Part shown: in pieces, positions 19,346-31,412 of the stretch
How the letters are laid out: each line of letters starts with the position of its first letter
Numbering within the stretch: the first letter of the stretch is position 1
Assembly: GCA_032718475.1 (NCBI GenBank)
Contig: JAUCBJ010004612.1
Coordinates: 1-64,000 of the forward strand
DNA length: 64,000 nucleotides
Source: Nemertoderma westbladi
Lineage: Eukaryota; Xenacoelomorpha; Nemertodermatida; Nemertodermatidae
Reading direction: 5' to 3'
Translations under genes and position numbers: made by a program
Notes under the pieces: generated by a model
The model's database searches: none
What the model was told of the DNA's origin: nothing
Seen by the model: the letters and a program-made list of their open reading frames with translations, nothing else

Positions 19346-21330
19346 GGGATGATAATCTGGTGGACTATCGGCGATCCTGTGGGGATGATGATGGGCTTCG
19401 GTGGTACGACGATACTGTTGTTGTATCCCACCCTAGAGTTCATTACTAGGATTCCGTCGTCATTAAGTTGTGGTGACAGCATGATCAGCTCGCTGTCCCG
19501 CCGGAGATGCTGTTGTTTACCGATGCGTTCCACCTCGTCGCCGTAGTTCTTCCTCTGCTCGTAGCGGATGACTGCTTTGGCCGCTCCTTCCAGATCTATT
19601 GTCATTCTAATCTTCTCGTCTTTGCCAACTCCCCTGAGGAAATTCCCGAAGGCTCTCCAGTACGCCACTAATTTCTTGGTCTTGTACCAACTAGAACTGT
19701 AGCTAAGGAGTTTATCCGTCGGGTTATCGCACAGTTCTCCTGGTTTTGGTTGCACGTCCCTAATCTCCCTCACCATCTGGGAGTATATCTCTTCTCCCTC
19801 TGAATCTCCCTCTTCTCCTTCTGACACTACTTCTCCTGAGCCCGGGTCCACCTTTCTCATCGGCGACCAGGCCTCCCTATCGCTCAGAAACTGTGGCCCG
19901 TGTTGCCACAATACTTCCTTCTTCAAGAAAGTGTGGCGTACCACGCCCCTCAATAACAAGTCCGCTGGGTTCTCGTCCGTTGGGCAGTAGTGCCACCTTT
20001 CTAGTTCTGTGGTCGCCCTTATTTCGTCCACTCTTTTCGCGACGAATATAGGGTATCTCGTCCTTTCGTTATGTAGCCAACCAAGCACTACCATGGAGTC
20101 CGTCCAGTAGTGTGTCTCCACTATGTTGGGAATAGCATCCATTAGGTAGGCTGTAGCCCTAACTCCTAGTCTCACAGCTGTCAATTCTAGTTTGGGAACT
20201 GATGCTGAATCTGGTGGCGTTGACTTCGCTTTGCTGAAGGCCAGTCTGGGCTTGTGAGCCCCCTCTCGTTGTACTAAATAGAGTGCCGCTCCGTATGCCT
20301 CTAACGACGCATCGGAGAACATGTGTAGGTCCAGATTCGTCATGTCCCTATCCGGGAAATACACTCTTGGCATGCTGTATGTTCCCATCTGCTCCAGGCT
20401 CTCTGTCCACTTATACCACTGCTTTCTGATCTCTTCCGGTATCTCTGTGTCCCACTCGTCCTTTAGTTTGTATACTCTCTTGAGTATCTGTTTCCCCGTG
20501 ACTAGTAGTGGGGATGCTAGGCCTAGGGGATCGTATATCCTTGCTATGTACGACACATAGCCCCTCTTTGTGTGGATATCTGCGCCCTCCTGACTCAACT
20601 GGTACTTCAGTTCATCCGTCTCTCTGTTCCACACGATTCCCAGTGCCTTCTGTTGAGACTCTATTCTCTTGTTCGCCATGTCCTGCCCCTTGGCTGTTGT
20701 GGGATTATCCATGGTCGATCCTGGTCTCTCATCTTTTATCGCCTCGATAAATTCCTTCGAACTGGATTGGAATTTGGTTAGGTTGAAGCCGGATCCTTTA
20801 AGGAAGTCGCGAACCTCGCGCCCTGTGTCCAGTAGCTCCTTAACCGTATTTCCAGACTCCATCCCGTCGTCTACGTAGAAGCCGCGTCGAATCATATCGA
20901 CGGCTCTAATACTGTATTTATCTTCCTTTCCCTTTACTGTGTCTCTTACGGCCATAGTCGTCGTGAATGAAGACGACTTGGCTCCCATATTCTGTACTAT
21001 CATCTTGTACATCGGTATTGTCGACGGTTCCACGTCGCCGTTGTACCACAAGAAGCATTGACTGTCGCTATCCTCTTCCGTCACATGGACTTGGTTGAAC
21101 ATGCCTTCTATGTCACAGGTGAAGGCGTGTTTCCCATTCCTGAATCTGAGTAGGACCTCTATCCCTGAGTTGTATATGTTGGGACCCTCTAGCAGATAGT
21201 CGTTTAGGCATTTCCCGTCGGTCTTTGCCGATGCGTCCACTACCATCCGCAGTTTACCTTTCTTCGGATCTAAAGCCACGTGGAGTGGCAGGTAATATGT
21301 CCTGTCCGTGTTCGGTTCATCGACCGGTAA
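19210..21330 (-). pseudogene. BEL-2 reverse transcriptase and RNase H
   Basis: Continues the gag-protease frame after an in-frame TAG at 21331-21333. RT palm motifs are clear: KLRMVVDASAK, FTCDIEGMFNQVHV and FYVDDGMES near residue 133 with both catalytic Asp present. RNase H follows (LHMFSDAS, VPKLELTAVR, YWTDSMVV, ADLLLRG). The end of the frame (past about residue 645) is out of register with integrase. Confidence 0.9.
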
Positions 21331-24300
21331 CTACACGGCCCATCCCTTCTCGACGTACTTTCTGATTGTCTTGTGAATGTACTCATTCTTTTCGGGGCTC
21401 CGTTTTAACGTCTGTTTCAACTTACGAAGCCTCGTGAGTACCATCCCTTTATTATCGGGCAGTGGTAGCTTTGGTAGCTTCCATACCATTCCTATGCTAT
21501 ACCGCCCCTCGTCGCATCTCATAGACTCCTTTACGCTCTGCTGAGCCTGCTTGTCTTCCACCGAGGTCCCGACCCCGGTTTCCTTTAGTCCCTCAAAATC
21601 TTGCCTGAGCAGTCTCTTGAGCTGTTCCTCCGCTCTCTCATCCCCTATTTCTTGCATAGTTCCTGCGAACATGCATCCCGATGTCTCCGACATCCTAAAT
21701 GGTATCTTACTCTTAATTGGGCCACTCAGCGTCCACCCGAACGGTGTCAATATCGCCACCGGGTCACACTGCCTGTCTTCGCCGAAGACCGTTTGCATCC
21801 TTTCGTGGGCCGTCGGGCAGTCCATTCCTACTATGATGGATACCTTCCTAACGTCCACCTCTGGGATTGAGAAGTCGATATCATCCAGGAATTTATATTG
21901 TTCGACCTCGATGTTGGTTGGCCGCCTGGCATTGATATTTATTGACTCTATCACTTGGATGGGGTCGATGGTCGCCCCATAGTCGCATCCCGGTGCCACC
22001 GCTGCTATCGCGCACCGCCCGGTCCTCATCTCCAGGACCTCATCTTTGCTAGAGATTGTTGTTACCGCCATTCTACTTGGCCTCGTTCTCAATCCTATCT
22101 CTTCGGCCACCCAATTTTCGATTAATGTGAAGGCAGCTCCACTATCGACCAGCATCAGTGTGGTCACTGATCGATTGCCTTCTCCAATCACTCGCACTGG
22201 TACTACCCCAAGTAGCACCGTTCCTCTCTTCTTCACCCCTACTGTGCTCGTTGCCATCGTTTGGCCTTTGCTTTGACCGAACTTGATTGGCGTCTCCTTG
22301 CATTGCCTAGCTCTATGTCCACTCATCACACATCGCGAGCAGATCTCATTTCTCGCCGCGTATTCTACCTGATCTTCCCTGGGTAGCGCTTGCCAGTACC
22401 TGCAGTTCATGGTTTGATGAAGCGCATTTGTATGTAGCTGGCATTTGCTCTTTGGGTCGTAGCCGTCCTTGTACAGTGCATTGCGTATCGCAGTTGCATT
22501 TGTACCAAAGTCCCTACTATTCTTATTGTTTGGGTTCGGCCTACTGGGCGTACTGGGGTTATATTTATTTGTGTTGTTATTTTTCCCCTGTCCGCTCCAT
22601 GATGTGGTCTTACCCTCGGCTACCTGTGGACTTGCAGTCCCCTGCGTCGCTGCGTATGGCAGTGATTGCCTGAGCTTTGGTAATGCGTTTGACGTGTTGT
22701 GTTCTGGTTTCGGTCTATGGTAATCGGTTCTTGGTCCCTTTCCCAGGCTGTCCTCACTATAGACTGGGTCGGTTATTAATTCGGCTTCGTAGTTTAAGAA
22801 GCTCGACATTTCTTCTAAACCCGGTTCCGCACCCTTCCTATCTCGAGTGGAGAAAGCGATTTTCCTCCACTTGTTGCGCAGCCACATCGGTAGTGCCTGC
22901 GCTATCGTGGTGATGTTGTTGGACGCGTTGAGTTCGTATGGCGCGTCTAGCGTCTTTAGCACGATTAGCGCCTTCTCGACTTTGTTCGCGAACGTCTTAA
23001 TGCTAACGGGATTATCCTGTAGGCCACCCGATGTTATGCCTCTCAGGGTTTGCCGGATGATCTTGGCCGGGTGCCCATATTCCCTGTCCAGTGCCCGCCA
23101 TGCCGTCGTGAAGCCGCCCTCTATGCCCTGGTATTGCCTCACGATGTCGTATGCTGGGCCTCCTGTATATACTTGCAGATATTTTAGGCACTCCGCCTGC
23201 GTCAAGTTCTTTGTTAGTATTTCGTTACTATACATGCGCCGAAACTGCAGATATTCTTCCGGCCTACTCCCATCGAATTTAAACGGTTCCACGGGTGGTA
23301 ACTCGATCCTAGTTTTTAACGCATCGATCAACGTGGCCATCCCCATCGCCTGCGCTTCCAATGGGTTCGATGGATGTTGTATAGTTTCTCCTGTTGGGTG
23401 TGGTCCGTCCGTCCTATTTTCTACCTTCCTCTGGCTTGGGTATATCATTGGGGGTAGCGGCCCCCTCCATATTTCTGTGTCGCATGATCTATTTTCATCC
23501 AAGGGTCTCGTTGTTCTTGCTCCTATCGGGGTATATTGTTGATATTGTGATGGGGGAATGTCACCCTGCCCCCCCCCCCCCCCCACCGGTATGTTTGATA
23601 CTGGGGTTGATGTTAATATATTGGGGCCCATGCACCTATCCGCAATAATTCCCCCCTCCCCTGGGTATATGTTATGTCCTTGCATGCTGTAGTCATACTG
23701 CTGTACTGGTACCGGTATAGGCCTATCAGCTTCTGGCCTACCTGCCGGTATGTACTCCGCGACTTCCGGGTTTAATCCCGTTGTCCGCGCTATCCTATCA
23801 CCTAAATTATTCCTGCCAGCATGGCCTATGGTATGTGCAGTAAGGCCTACAGTATGTTCCACAGTCTGTATGTGTCGCTCGGGATCGAAGTTTAATCTTC
23901 TCGAATAATCCTCCCCGCGGCTACCGTATTCTCGGTCGGTAGCTATATCCCGCCGGGAAGTTTCTCTTCGACCCCCTCCACTGCTCTCGTCCTCGTGCCG
24001 GTACATTGCGTACCCCTCTATCGGCGCGCAGTGCGCCTCGTCAGGTCGCGCCTCTCCAGGACGACGGCAATCTCCCGAAGTTCGACCCCACTGACTCTCC
24101 GTTCCCATCTCGACTATCGACGGCTCACTATCCGTCCTCGCTCTCCTATCGTTCACGGCGATACTTCTCATACTATCTTCTCTTTTTCTCTTTTCAGTGC
24201 AGTGTTCCTGCTCGTGAGATCTCTCGTCGACCTCCCAGTTAAACTCCACTGTTCTTTTTCCCTCTTCTGATCGGGCTCGACGCTTCGTCTGCCCTCTCGC

Positions 24301-24351
24301 GACGTCAACCTGCCTCTCTCTGCTCGATCGCACGCCGCGGGAGATACTCAC
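21331..24351 (-). CDS. gag: BEL-2 Gag C-terminal region and protease
   Basis: About 1006 residues. A charged, disordered N-terminus is followed by a BEL/Pao gag domain (FKFDGSRPEEYLQFRRMY, about residue 354; also GGPAYDIVRQYQ), Cys/His knuckles including CSRCVMSGHRARQC near residue 670, and an aspartic protease with the canonical active site LVDSGAAFTLI near residue 732. It runs on into the N-terminal part of RT and stops at TAG 21331-21333. Because that stop lies within the RT domain it looks like an inactivating mutation, not a designed Gag/Pol boundary. Poly-C runs around 23570-23584 sit in the disordered part. The true start is probably farther right, among the broken gag frames. Confidence 0.88.
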   Translation of the reverse strand: MSISRGVRSSRERQVDVARGQTKRRARSEEGKRTVEFNWEVDERSHEQEHCTEKRKREDSMRSIAVNDRRARTDSEPSIVEMGTESQWGRTSGDCRRPGEARPDEAHCAPIEGYAMYRHEDESSGGGRRETSRRDIATDREYGSRGEDYSRRLNFDPERHIQTVEHTVGLTAHTIGHAGRNNLGDRIARTTGLNPEVAEYIPAGRPEADRPIPVPVQQYDYSMQGHNIYPGEGGIIADRCMGPNILTSTPVSNIPVGGGGGQGDIPPSQYQQYTPIGARTTRPLDENRSCDTEIWRGPLPPMIYPSQRKVENRTDGPHPTGETIQHPSNPLEAQAMGMATLIDALKTRIELPPVEPFKFDGSRPEEYLQFRRMYSNEILTKNLTQAECLKYLQVYTGGPAYDIVRQYQGIEGGFTTAWRALDREYGHPAKIIRQTLRGITSGGLQDNPVSIKTFANKVEKALIVLKTLDAPYELNASNNITTIAQALPMWLRNKWRKIAFSTRDRKGAEPGLEEMSSFLNYEAELITDPVYSEDSLGKGPRTDYHRPKPEHNTSNALPKLRQSLPYAATQGTASPQVAEGKTTSWSGQGKNNNTNKYNPSTPSRPNPNNKNSRDFGTNATAIRNALYKDGYDPKSKCQLHTNALHQTMNCRYWQALPREDQVEYAARNEICSRCVMSGHRARQCKETPIKFGQSKGQTMATSTVGVKKRGTVLLGVVPVRVIGEGNRSVTTLMLVDSGAAFTLIENWVAEEIGLRTRPSRMAVTTISSKDEVLEMRTGRCAIAAVAPGCDYGATIDPIQVIESININARRPTNIEVEQYKFLDDIDFSIPEVDVRKVSIIVGMDCPTAHERMQTVFGEDRQCDPVAILTPFGWTLSGPIKSKIPFRMSETSGCMFAGTMQEIGDERAEEQLKRLLRQDFEGLKETGVGTSVEDKQAQQSVKESMRCDEGRYSIGMVWKLPKLPLPDNKGMVLTRLRKLKQTLKRSPEKNEYIHKTIRKYVEKGWAV

Positions 24352-24619
24352 AATCCCCCTATTACTCTCCGTCGCCGGGTGTTGCGGTTTACCTAGCTCG
24401 GCCCGCGCATTATCCGCAGACGTCTGTGGGACACTCTCTGCCCCCCCCCCTTCTCGCTACTAATCTCTCATGGTTGGGCTCCTGTAGCCCCCCCCCCCCC
24501 CCCCCCCACTCGCCACATATCACGCCGCTACCTCTTACTTCACTTCTACACCCCTCTCCAGTCGACACAATGTTTCTACTGTGGCTGGGTCTACTCACCC
24601 CCGCCTCTCTCTCTACTAT

Positions 24620-24900
24620 TGCGTGGCCTACCAGGCCTACCTCGGGTTGGCTCAACTCCGCTACCTCCTGCCTACCTACCAACTACGTGGCCTACCAGGC
24701 CGCCGTCGGGTTGGCTTAACCCCGCCACTTCCTGCCTACTAACTACGTGGCCTACCAGGCCGCTGTCGGGTTGGCTTAACCCCACCACTTCCTGCCTACT
24801 AACTACGTGGCCTACCAGGCCCCCGTCTGGTTGGCTTAATCCCGCCACTTCCTGCCTACTAACTACATGGCCTACCAGGCCCCCATCTGCCAGGTTGTGT
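24620..24900 (-). repeat. 60-bp coding tandem repeat in BEL-2 gag
   Basis: Between four and five units of 60 bp. On the element strand they encode a 20-residue unit, GLVGHVVSRQEVAGLSQPDG, in the same frame as the coiled-coil ORF at 25254-26195. Units differ at a few positions (D/S, A/V). Confidence 0.88.
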
Positions 24901-24909
24901 ATGTCCGAC

Positions 24910-26640
24910 ACGTTCACATTAATAGCACCACTGTGATTGTCGCCAATTTGGCCCTCTAGTTCACCTAAATTATTTTGTGCACCAAAATTAGAAATGGAAT
25001 TATTTTGTTCGTTCGAGATAAGATTATTTGAATTATTTTGCGTGCTACATTATTTGAGTTATTTTGCGTAATTACGTTATTTGTATTATTATTTTGTAAA
25101 TTCGAATTCGTATTATTATTTAAATTATTTGGATTATTTGTATTTAAATTTAAGTTACTACTACTAGGTAGAATATTTCCTGGAATAAAGGTTTGGTTAG
25201 ATTTATCCAATATGGTACTATTAATATTAACGTCGTCTACTGTATTATTATTATTACCCCCCCCCCCCGCCCGTACGGTCACACCAGTCTCGGGTCTGTA
25301 GTGCGGTCCCTGTAAGTGGGGTATTAATAAATGTATCCACGGCCCTTGGCTCCTCGAAAGCACCCGAGCCAGCGTCACTCTCTGACAACCCCAACTGCGC
25401 CAGTTCCAGTTTGCGCTTCTGTCTAGTTTGGTATTGTATAAGCCCGCTAAGGCGAGTATGTAAATCATCCTGCACACGCTTCCCCTCTGCCGCTCTTTCC
25501 TTATTCTCTCGCGCGTTCTGCTCGGCCAGTTCCGCCTCTCTCCTAACTCTCTCCATTCGTCTCACCTCCCTCGCCACCTCACGCTCTCTACGTCCCGCCT
25601 CGCACTCTTTACGTTCACTTTCCTCTCTCACCTCACGCACTTCTTGTTCCTTCCTCCCTATTTCCTCGCACTCCCTAAAGCTTCTCGCGGCCTTCTCGGC
25701 TCTCTCTCCGGTCTCTCTAGCCAGTTCCGTTTCTTTCTCTAATAGCGCTCTCCCCTCCTCTAACTGTCTCTCTATATCTCTCTGGTCTTGCGCTATCAGA
25801 TCGAGATGGTACACCGCATTTATTTCCCTCATCCGTCTTTCTTTTGCGGAGGATGTAGCAGACTTATCGGTTGTGACGGATTCCCTCCGCCTTCCTGTCC
25901 TACTAACTTTCCCCCGCCCCCCAGAACTTCCTCCGACCGACGAGACCGAATCTTCGGGGTTAACCTCGGATTCGCCCTCCTGCGGTCTCCTCCAACCCAC
26001 TAATTTTACTCCCCGGGCATCGACTAAGTATGGCCCTATGTACACTACAGTAGGTTGCATACCCCTACACTCCCATAGATCGCACAGTTCGCTGGCGACC
26101 TCTCTCGCTCTCCCCTCGGCTAGTTCTCTCTGTCCAAAGCGCATTAGGTAGTTAAACTTTTCGTTCGACTCACCTAGTCGCCTTTTCAACTTCACCGATC
26201 TATCTTGGCCCCTCCTTTGGTCTCTTTGAGCAGTTTCCGGGTCGCGTTGTAGGCCCGTCGAAGTCGATCGCTGACCCCGACGTCCTCGTCGCCGACGTGT
26301 CCTCTATCTCTCCGGGTCCGGCGTCGTACCGTCGGCCCCACCATTGCTGTTCCGGTGGGCCGTTTGTCGTCCTCGGCCTGTGGCTGGCCGGCGACATCGG
26401 CACGTCGACCGCCGTCGTGTGTCGACTCGTCTCTCTCTCCTCCCGACTCGTCTCTCCTTTCTCTCGACTCGTCCTCTGGTTCCAGACGGCCCCCCTCATC
26501 CTGAATTGCTGGATCGCCCGTTGTGGATGGCTCCGGTGTCGTGGGCTGGTACCGTCTTGTCGCGGCCTAGATCGCCGTCCGGGGTCCGCGGCGGTGTCAT
26601 CTCTCCTGTTCGACTCATCTTGTACTTTAGATTGGTGGCT
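24910..26640 (-). pseudogene. gag: BEL-2 Gag N-terminal region, broken frames
   Basis: The most likely start is an ATG near 26620 (MSRTGEMTPPRTPDG), about 80 bp inside the 5' LTR. Reading then jumps frame several times. The longest piece, 25254-26195, has a globular start (KFNYLMRFGQRELAEGR) and a long Arg/Glu-rich coiled coil (residues ~105-260). The next piece, 24965-25477, is an Asn-rich tract. Two of the frame jumps fall at or beside G/C homopolymers (25256-25268 and around 24490), which suggests slippage, either in evolution or in base calling. The order coiled coil, repeat, gag domain, knuckles matches BEL-1. Confidence 0.65.
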
Positions 26641-26702
26641 GGTAGTCAGTTTCGTGTAACTGTCGGTATCTATCGCTTAGGGCAGCAGTTGGTTTCAATT
26701 AC

Positions 26703-27348
<646 letters not shown>

Positions 27349-28164
27349 GGGTGCAAAATGTGGTGCTAGCACCAAATTTTGAAAACCATCAAATATATAT
27401 CAATTGATTGTGTCACCTTGTTTCTTGCGTTATACGGGTTTGTGATGGTTCTGAATTCAATGGAATCAGTAAAAATTTCATAAGAGTTCTCAAACTTGTA
27501 TTTTTCGCCGGTGGGTGAAAATTGTTGTGCCAGCACCAAATTTTGGAAAATATGCAAATTGATAAGAAGATAGTATCACCTTGTTTCTTGCGTTATACGG
27601 GTTTATGAGGGTCCTGAATCCGATGTAATCAATAAAAACAGCACTGGACATCGCAAACTTGTACTTTTTGGTGATGGGTACGAAATTTGGTGCTAGCACC
27701 AAAATTTGCCAAATTACGTCGAAAAATACAAGTAGCAATGATCTGGCATATTAGAAATGTATTCCATTAGAATCAGCGCCCTCGAAAACCTGAAAATGTG
27801 AATTTATAGCATCGTATAAGTGAATTAAAAATTTTGTGTTCTAACTGAAAAGTGCTGGTTACTTGTTTTTCTCATTTTTTTCCTACGCAGAGAGGACTAA
27901 ACAGCCATTTATAGTAATCATATCATTTTTTAATATTTTCCAATCTATTTTGCACCCCAGAAAACCTGTATTGAAAAATAATTAGCCGAAAATGTAACTT
28001 TCAAATTTGGTGAAAATTGTGCACTACTTGTAATTTTGGTGCTGCAATATAACCACTCCAGTACATTTTTTCGAAAATTTTTTTTTTTGGTCGGATCCAG
28101 ACAAGTGATACCTGCGGACAAACAAAAAATCAGACGTTTTCGTAAATATTTGTAGATTTTAGAG
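27349..28164. mobile_element. 1.55-kb MITE family, copy E (right part)
   Basis: From GGGTGCAAAATGTGG to the last shared bases before the G/C-run hairpin. It reaches about 115 bp farther than copy D but lacks the terminal hairpin, inverted repeat and TTAA. It shares the LTR/MITE junction with copy D at the same base. Confidence 0.9.
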
Positions 28165-28955
28165 AATGCTTTATTAACCTTCACACTACTTCACACTAAT
28201 ATTCACACTAAGGCACACTGATTTGCCGACTGTCACTGATTTTGATCATATATAAGGAGGATTGCAACTCACGTACGTTGGGATTATGAAATAGCATTTA
28301 ATTCACACAAACCACTATAAATTGAGCCACAATTGCTACTGATACACCCTTCTGCTTACCTCAGTAATTAAGAAACTAAACGGGGATTTTACGATTATTC
28401 ATCAGTATTCTCCAAATATAACATCCATTAATATAAACAGCAATTAACAACAGTATAAAACAGTATATTAGAAAGCATTGCGGTGAAAAGAGTATGTGTT
28501 ATGTTCGTGTCGTGCAATATGGTATGTGTTTCGATGTATGTTAATAGATTTGCGTTCCTATAATTCTAGCCTCTGATGTTAGGGTAAAGTCTGAAAGTCA
28601 GAACATCTGAATGAATCCTGAATGAAGTATGGATTCTCGGAAAACTGCCGAATTGTGTCATCTCCCATAGACCGCTGTAAACAGAGAAAGGGAGATCGCT
28701 CTGATTGGCTAAAAATATATGTCAACAAAGAACATTCTCACACAAAGGAACAGCTTGTAGATTTCGTCATTCCAACTCTTGGTTTTTTGACAGACCCGTA
28801 GTTGTACAATTATAAGCCCTTTAGAGTATTTAGCACATTGCGCAAAATGACTTATTTTGTCCGCAAAAGCTTTTACACCGCTCCCAGAAAATGGGATTTG
28901 AGTCTATAAAATATACATAAAATCACAGTTTCTAATATAAAAATACTCTAAACTA
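28165..28955. other. Non-coding stretch
   Basis: AT-rich sequence with a few CACACTA repeats near 28180-28215. I see no gene, RNA or repeat boundary in it. Confidence 0.5.
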
Positions 28956-30063
28956 TCAGTCCTTCTTCCGCGAACGACATTTAAGAAGTTTCTTAAGGCT
29001 TGTGAGAGTCCTTTTCTCCTTGGGGCGAGCCACTTTACTAGGATGGCTATAACTCCTGGGGGAAGGGTGCAATACAATTGTATCGGAAGGGTTTGGATTA
29101 TGGTTGGTGTATCCGCCGGTCGGGGTACCCAGTTGATCGATATTGATATCGGTGGATCGGGATTGGACTACCTTTAGGGTTTGTTTCAGGACGGCAGCTC
29201 GTACTGGTCCTCGATGGGTTGTCTGTACGATAGTGGTAGGTTGACCATATGTAGTGAGAAATTTTCTCGGTTTAATCGTCTTTTCTAATTCGCCTTCCCT
29301 GGCTTTGTATTCATATGGTCGTTTATGAACTTCTTGTAACTTGGGATGTACGTTTATGAATAATTCACCGTATTCAGGATCTTGGCGGATAAAGTTAATC
29401 AGGTTATAAGAAGCCAAGTTATTGGGATTGATATTTCTCAGATATTTCCGAATGTATTTGGTTGAAACACTCTCAACAACACGTTTAATCAGTTCGTAAC
29501 TGGGAGTGCGAGATTTTTGTACAACTGAGGAAAAGAGATATGGGTGAAACGCATAAACTCCTTCATATGCACGTCCTGGATAGTATCGGTGGCGTGATTC
29601 GCAATGGAGATCCGCACTAGCTTCCCAGGATCTGATATAGCATAATGCAACTATTTCGTCCACACTTTCTAGGTCTCGGTTGAAAGGGCAATCAAAACTA
29701 GCGTGTCCTTTGAATTGGCAGTGGTGACATTGAGTCATAAATTGAGGACAAACAGCAAAAATACGCTGATCGTTGAGTCGACAATAAGCACAATAAATTT
29801 CCATAGGAGGTTGGTCTTTAAAGTAGGAGCAGCGTTTGTTGCAGTCTAAAGAAGTAAAGTGGTCACGTGATGCACATAATCGACAATGTTTCCTAGAAAT
29901 ATAATTGGCATGCCGATAATCATATGCCGTGAGACATTGTGGACCTTGATATCATTCCAACACAATCATTATCACTACTCCTGGGCGTTGTGGGTTGAAT
30001 TTCTTCAGATTCTAAGCAAATTGGTTCTTCTTCAACTTACACAGCTTCGACGGATGTAGCCAT
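28956..30063 (-). pseudogene. Free-standing zinc-knuckle protein, same family as the BEL-2 extra ORF
   Basis: Likely start ATG 30063 in a good context (GAGAAAATGGCT). The first frame has a TAA at 30037-30039 and shifts near 29950; from there one frame is open to 28956. It is cysteine- and histidine-rich: HCRLCASRDHFTSLDC, YCAYCRLNDQRIFAVC and CHHCQFKGHASFDC, the last a perfect C-X2-C-X4-H-X4-C knuckle. A tail of about 230 residues follows, predicted mostly helical (YELIKRVVESVSTKYIRKYL), with a basic, Ser/Thr-rich end. The last knuckle and the spacing of the tail correspond to the BEL-2 ORF at 15172-17253. No retroelement genes or LTRs adjoin it, so it could be a host gene, an orphaned retroelement ORF or a retrocopy. 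Splicing could explain the 5' break. Confidence 0.6.
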
Positions 30064-31412
30064 TTTCTCTAGGGAACCCACCGTTTGAACTTCCACAATA
30101 GTCGCGAAATTAAAAGCAATGGTAAAGTAACAACTCCTGCCTGAGCTGCTGCAGCAGCTAGCTGTGTAGTAATGGTTGAGATAAGGGCTGCCTGAGATAG
30201 AATTCCATGAAGGCAGAAGTTCTTGACTACACCCCTTCTGCTGCTGGCTGCTGGCTGAGTCTACACATCCTTTATCAGCTCTCAGGGATAGACAGAAAAT
30301 AGTTGAGTTGTCAATAAACAAAATAAATTATACCACTGCAGTAGGATTATATTATTATTCCACGAATCATTGGGCTGATTATTTTGTGTAGGATATATGT
30401 AGAATGTTCTTAAAAATAATATTCTTATTTTTTTTATTACATAGGATTAGCATCATTTTTTAGCTGAAGCATTAATAGTGCAAATTAATTTAATTATATT
30501 TTAATACCATTACTACATTGGCATAAGATAAGTTTTAACAATTCTTACAAATATTTTAAAACTCAATAGTGGTGCGAGCATAAAACTCAAATCACACAAA
30601 TTTAAAAGAACCGGGTGTGTTGTCATAATATCTATCTCCATAGGTTATTCTGCTGGACTGGGTCTGGGTGCGGCTTTGCTTTTGGGACGGGGTGCTGATT
30701 GAAAGGGGGGTTGAAGGGGGGAACTGTCCCTTTTCACTTTGACTGATTTGCGGTTTTGTTGAATTTCTTGGATATAGTTGTTGTGATGCTAAAATTTAAT
30801 TTGTCTTTGATAATGTATTATTTTGTTTCATATTGTTTAGACCTTCAATTTTCATAATATTAGTTGAGTTTTTGTTTATACATTTGCTCTATAATATATT
30901 ATTATTATTATTTTTTTTTTCTTCTCCAGTCCATATATATTAACCAAATTAAATTCAAATTCGCATCGACAGATAAAAAATTTTTACACAACAAGCAATC
31001 AGCAAGCAATTACACAAAAAGTAATACGAAACGGATAATTGACAAGTTAATGGATAGCCTAGTATGTAAACGTGGTAACATAATCTTATCGCCATATACG
31101 AGGCTTTTGGTACCGGTATGACTTTTTTCAATATTTTACCCTGTGGATAAATACACTTAACCTACAGCAGCGCCTTATGCATATGACAAAAAAAAACCAG
31201 AACATCATAGGTTCTTATTAGCTACCGTATTGAATGCTTAAGTAGCGAAGGTGAGATAAACATAATGACGGAAAATAATTCACCATATAATATAATATAA
31301 TGCACTATTATTGGGACTCGGAATCCCACAGAACAGGATAGAAAAACCAGAAAAAAAGAAAAAAAACATCACTATTACAAATCGAAACATACTAGCAATA
31401 GATTTGATGATT
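30064..31412. other. Mostly non-coding stretch; LINE 3' flank
   Basis: AT-rich. A Pro/Gln/Asn-rich frame of some 50 codons lies on the minus strand near 30645-30790 (QFPPFNPPFNQHPVPKAKP), possibly a remnant of an exon or retroelement ORF. T runs near 30425 and 30910 could derive from poly(A) tails of minus-strand insertions. Nothing else recognised. Confidence 0.45.
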
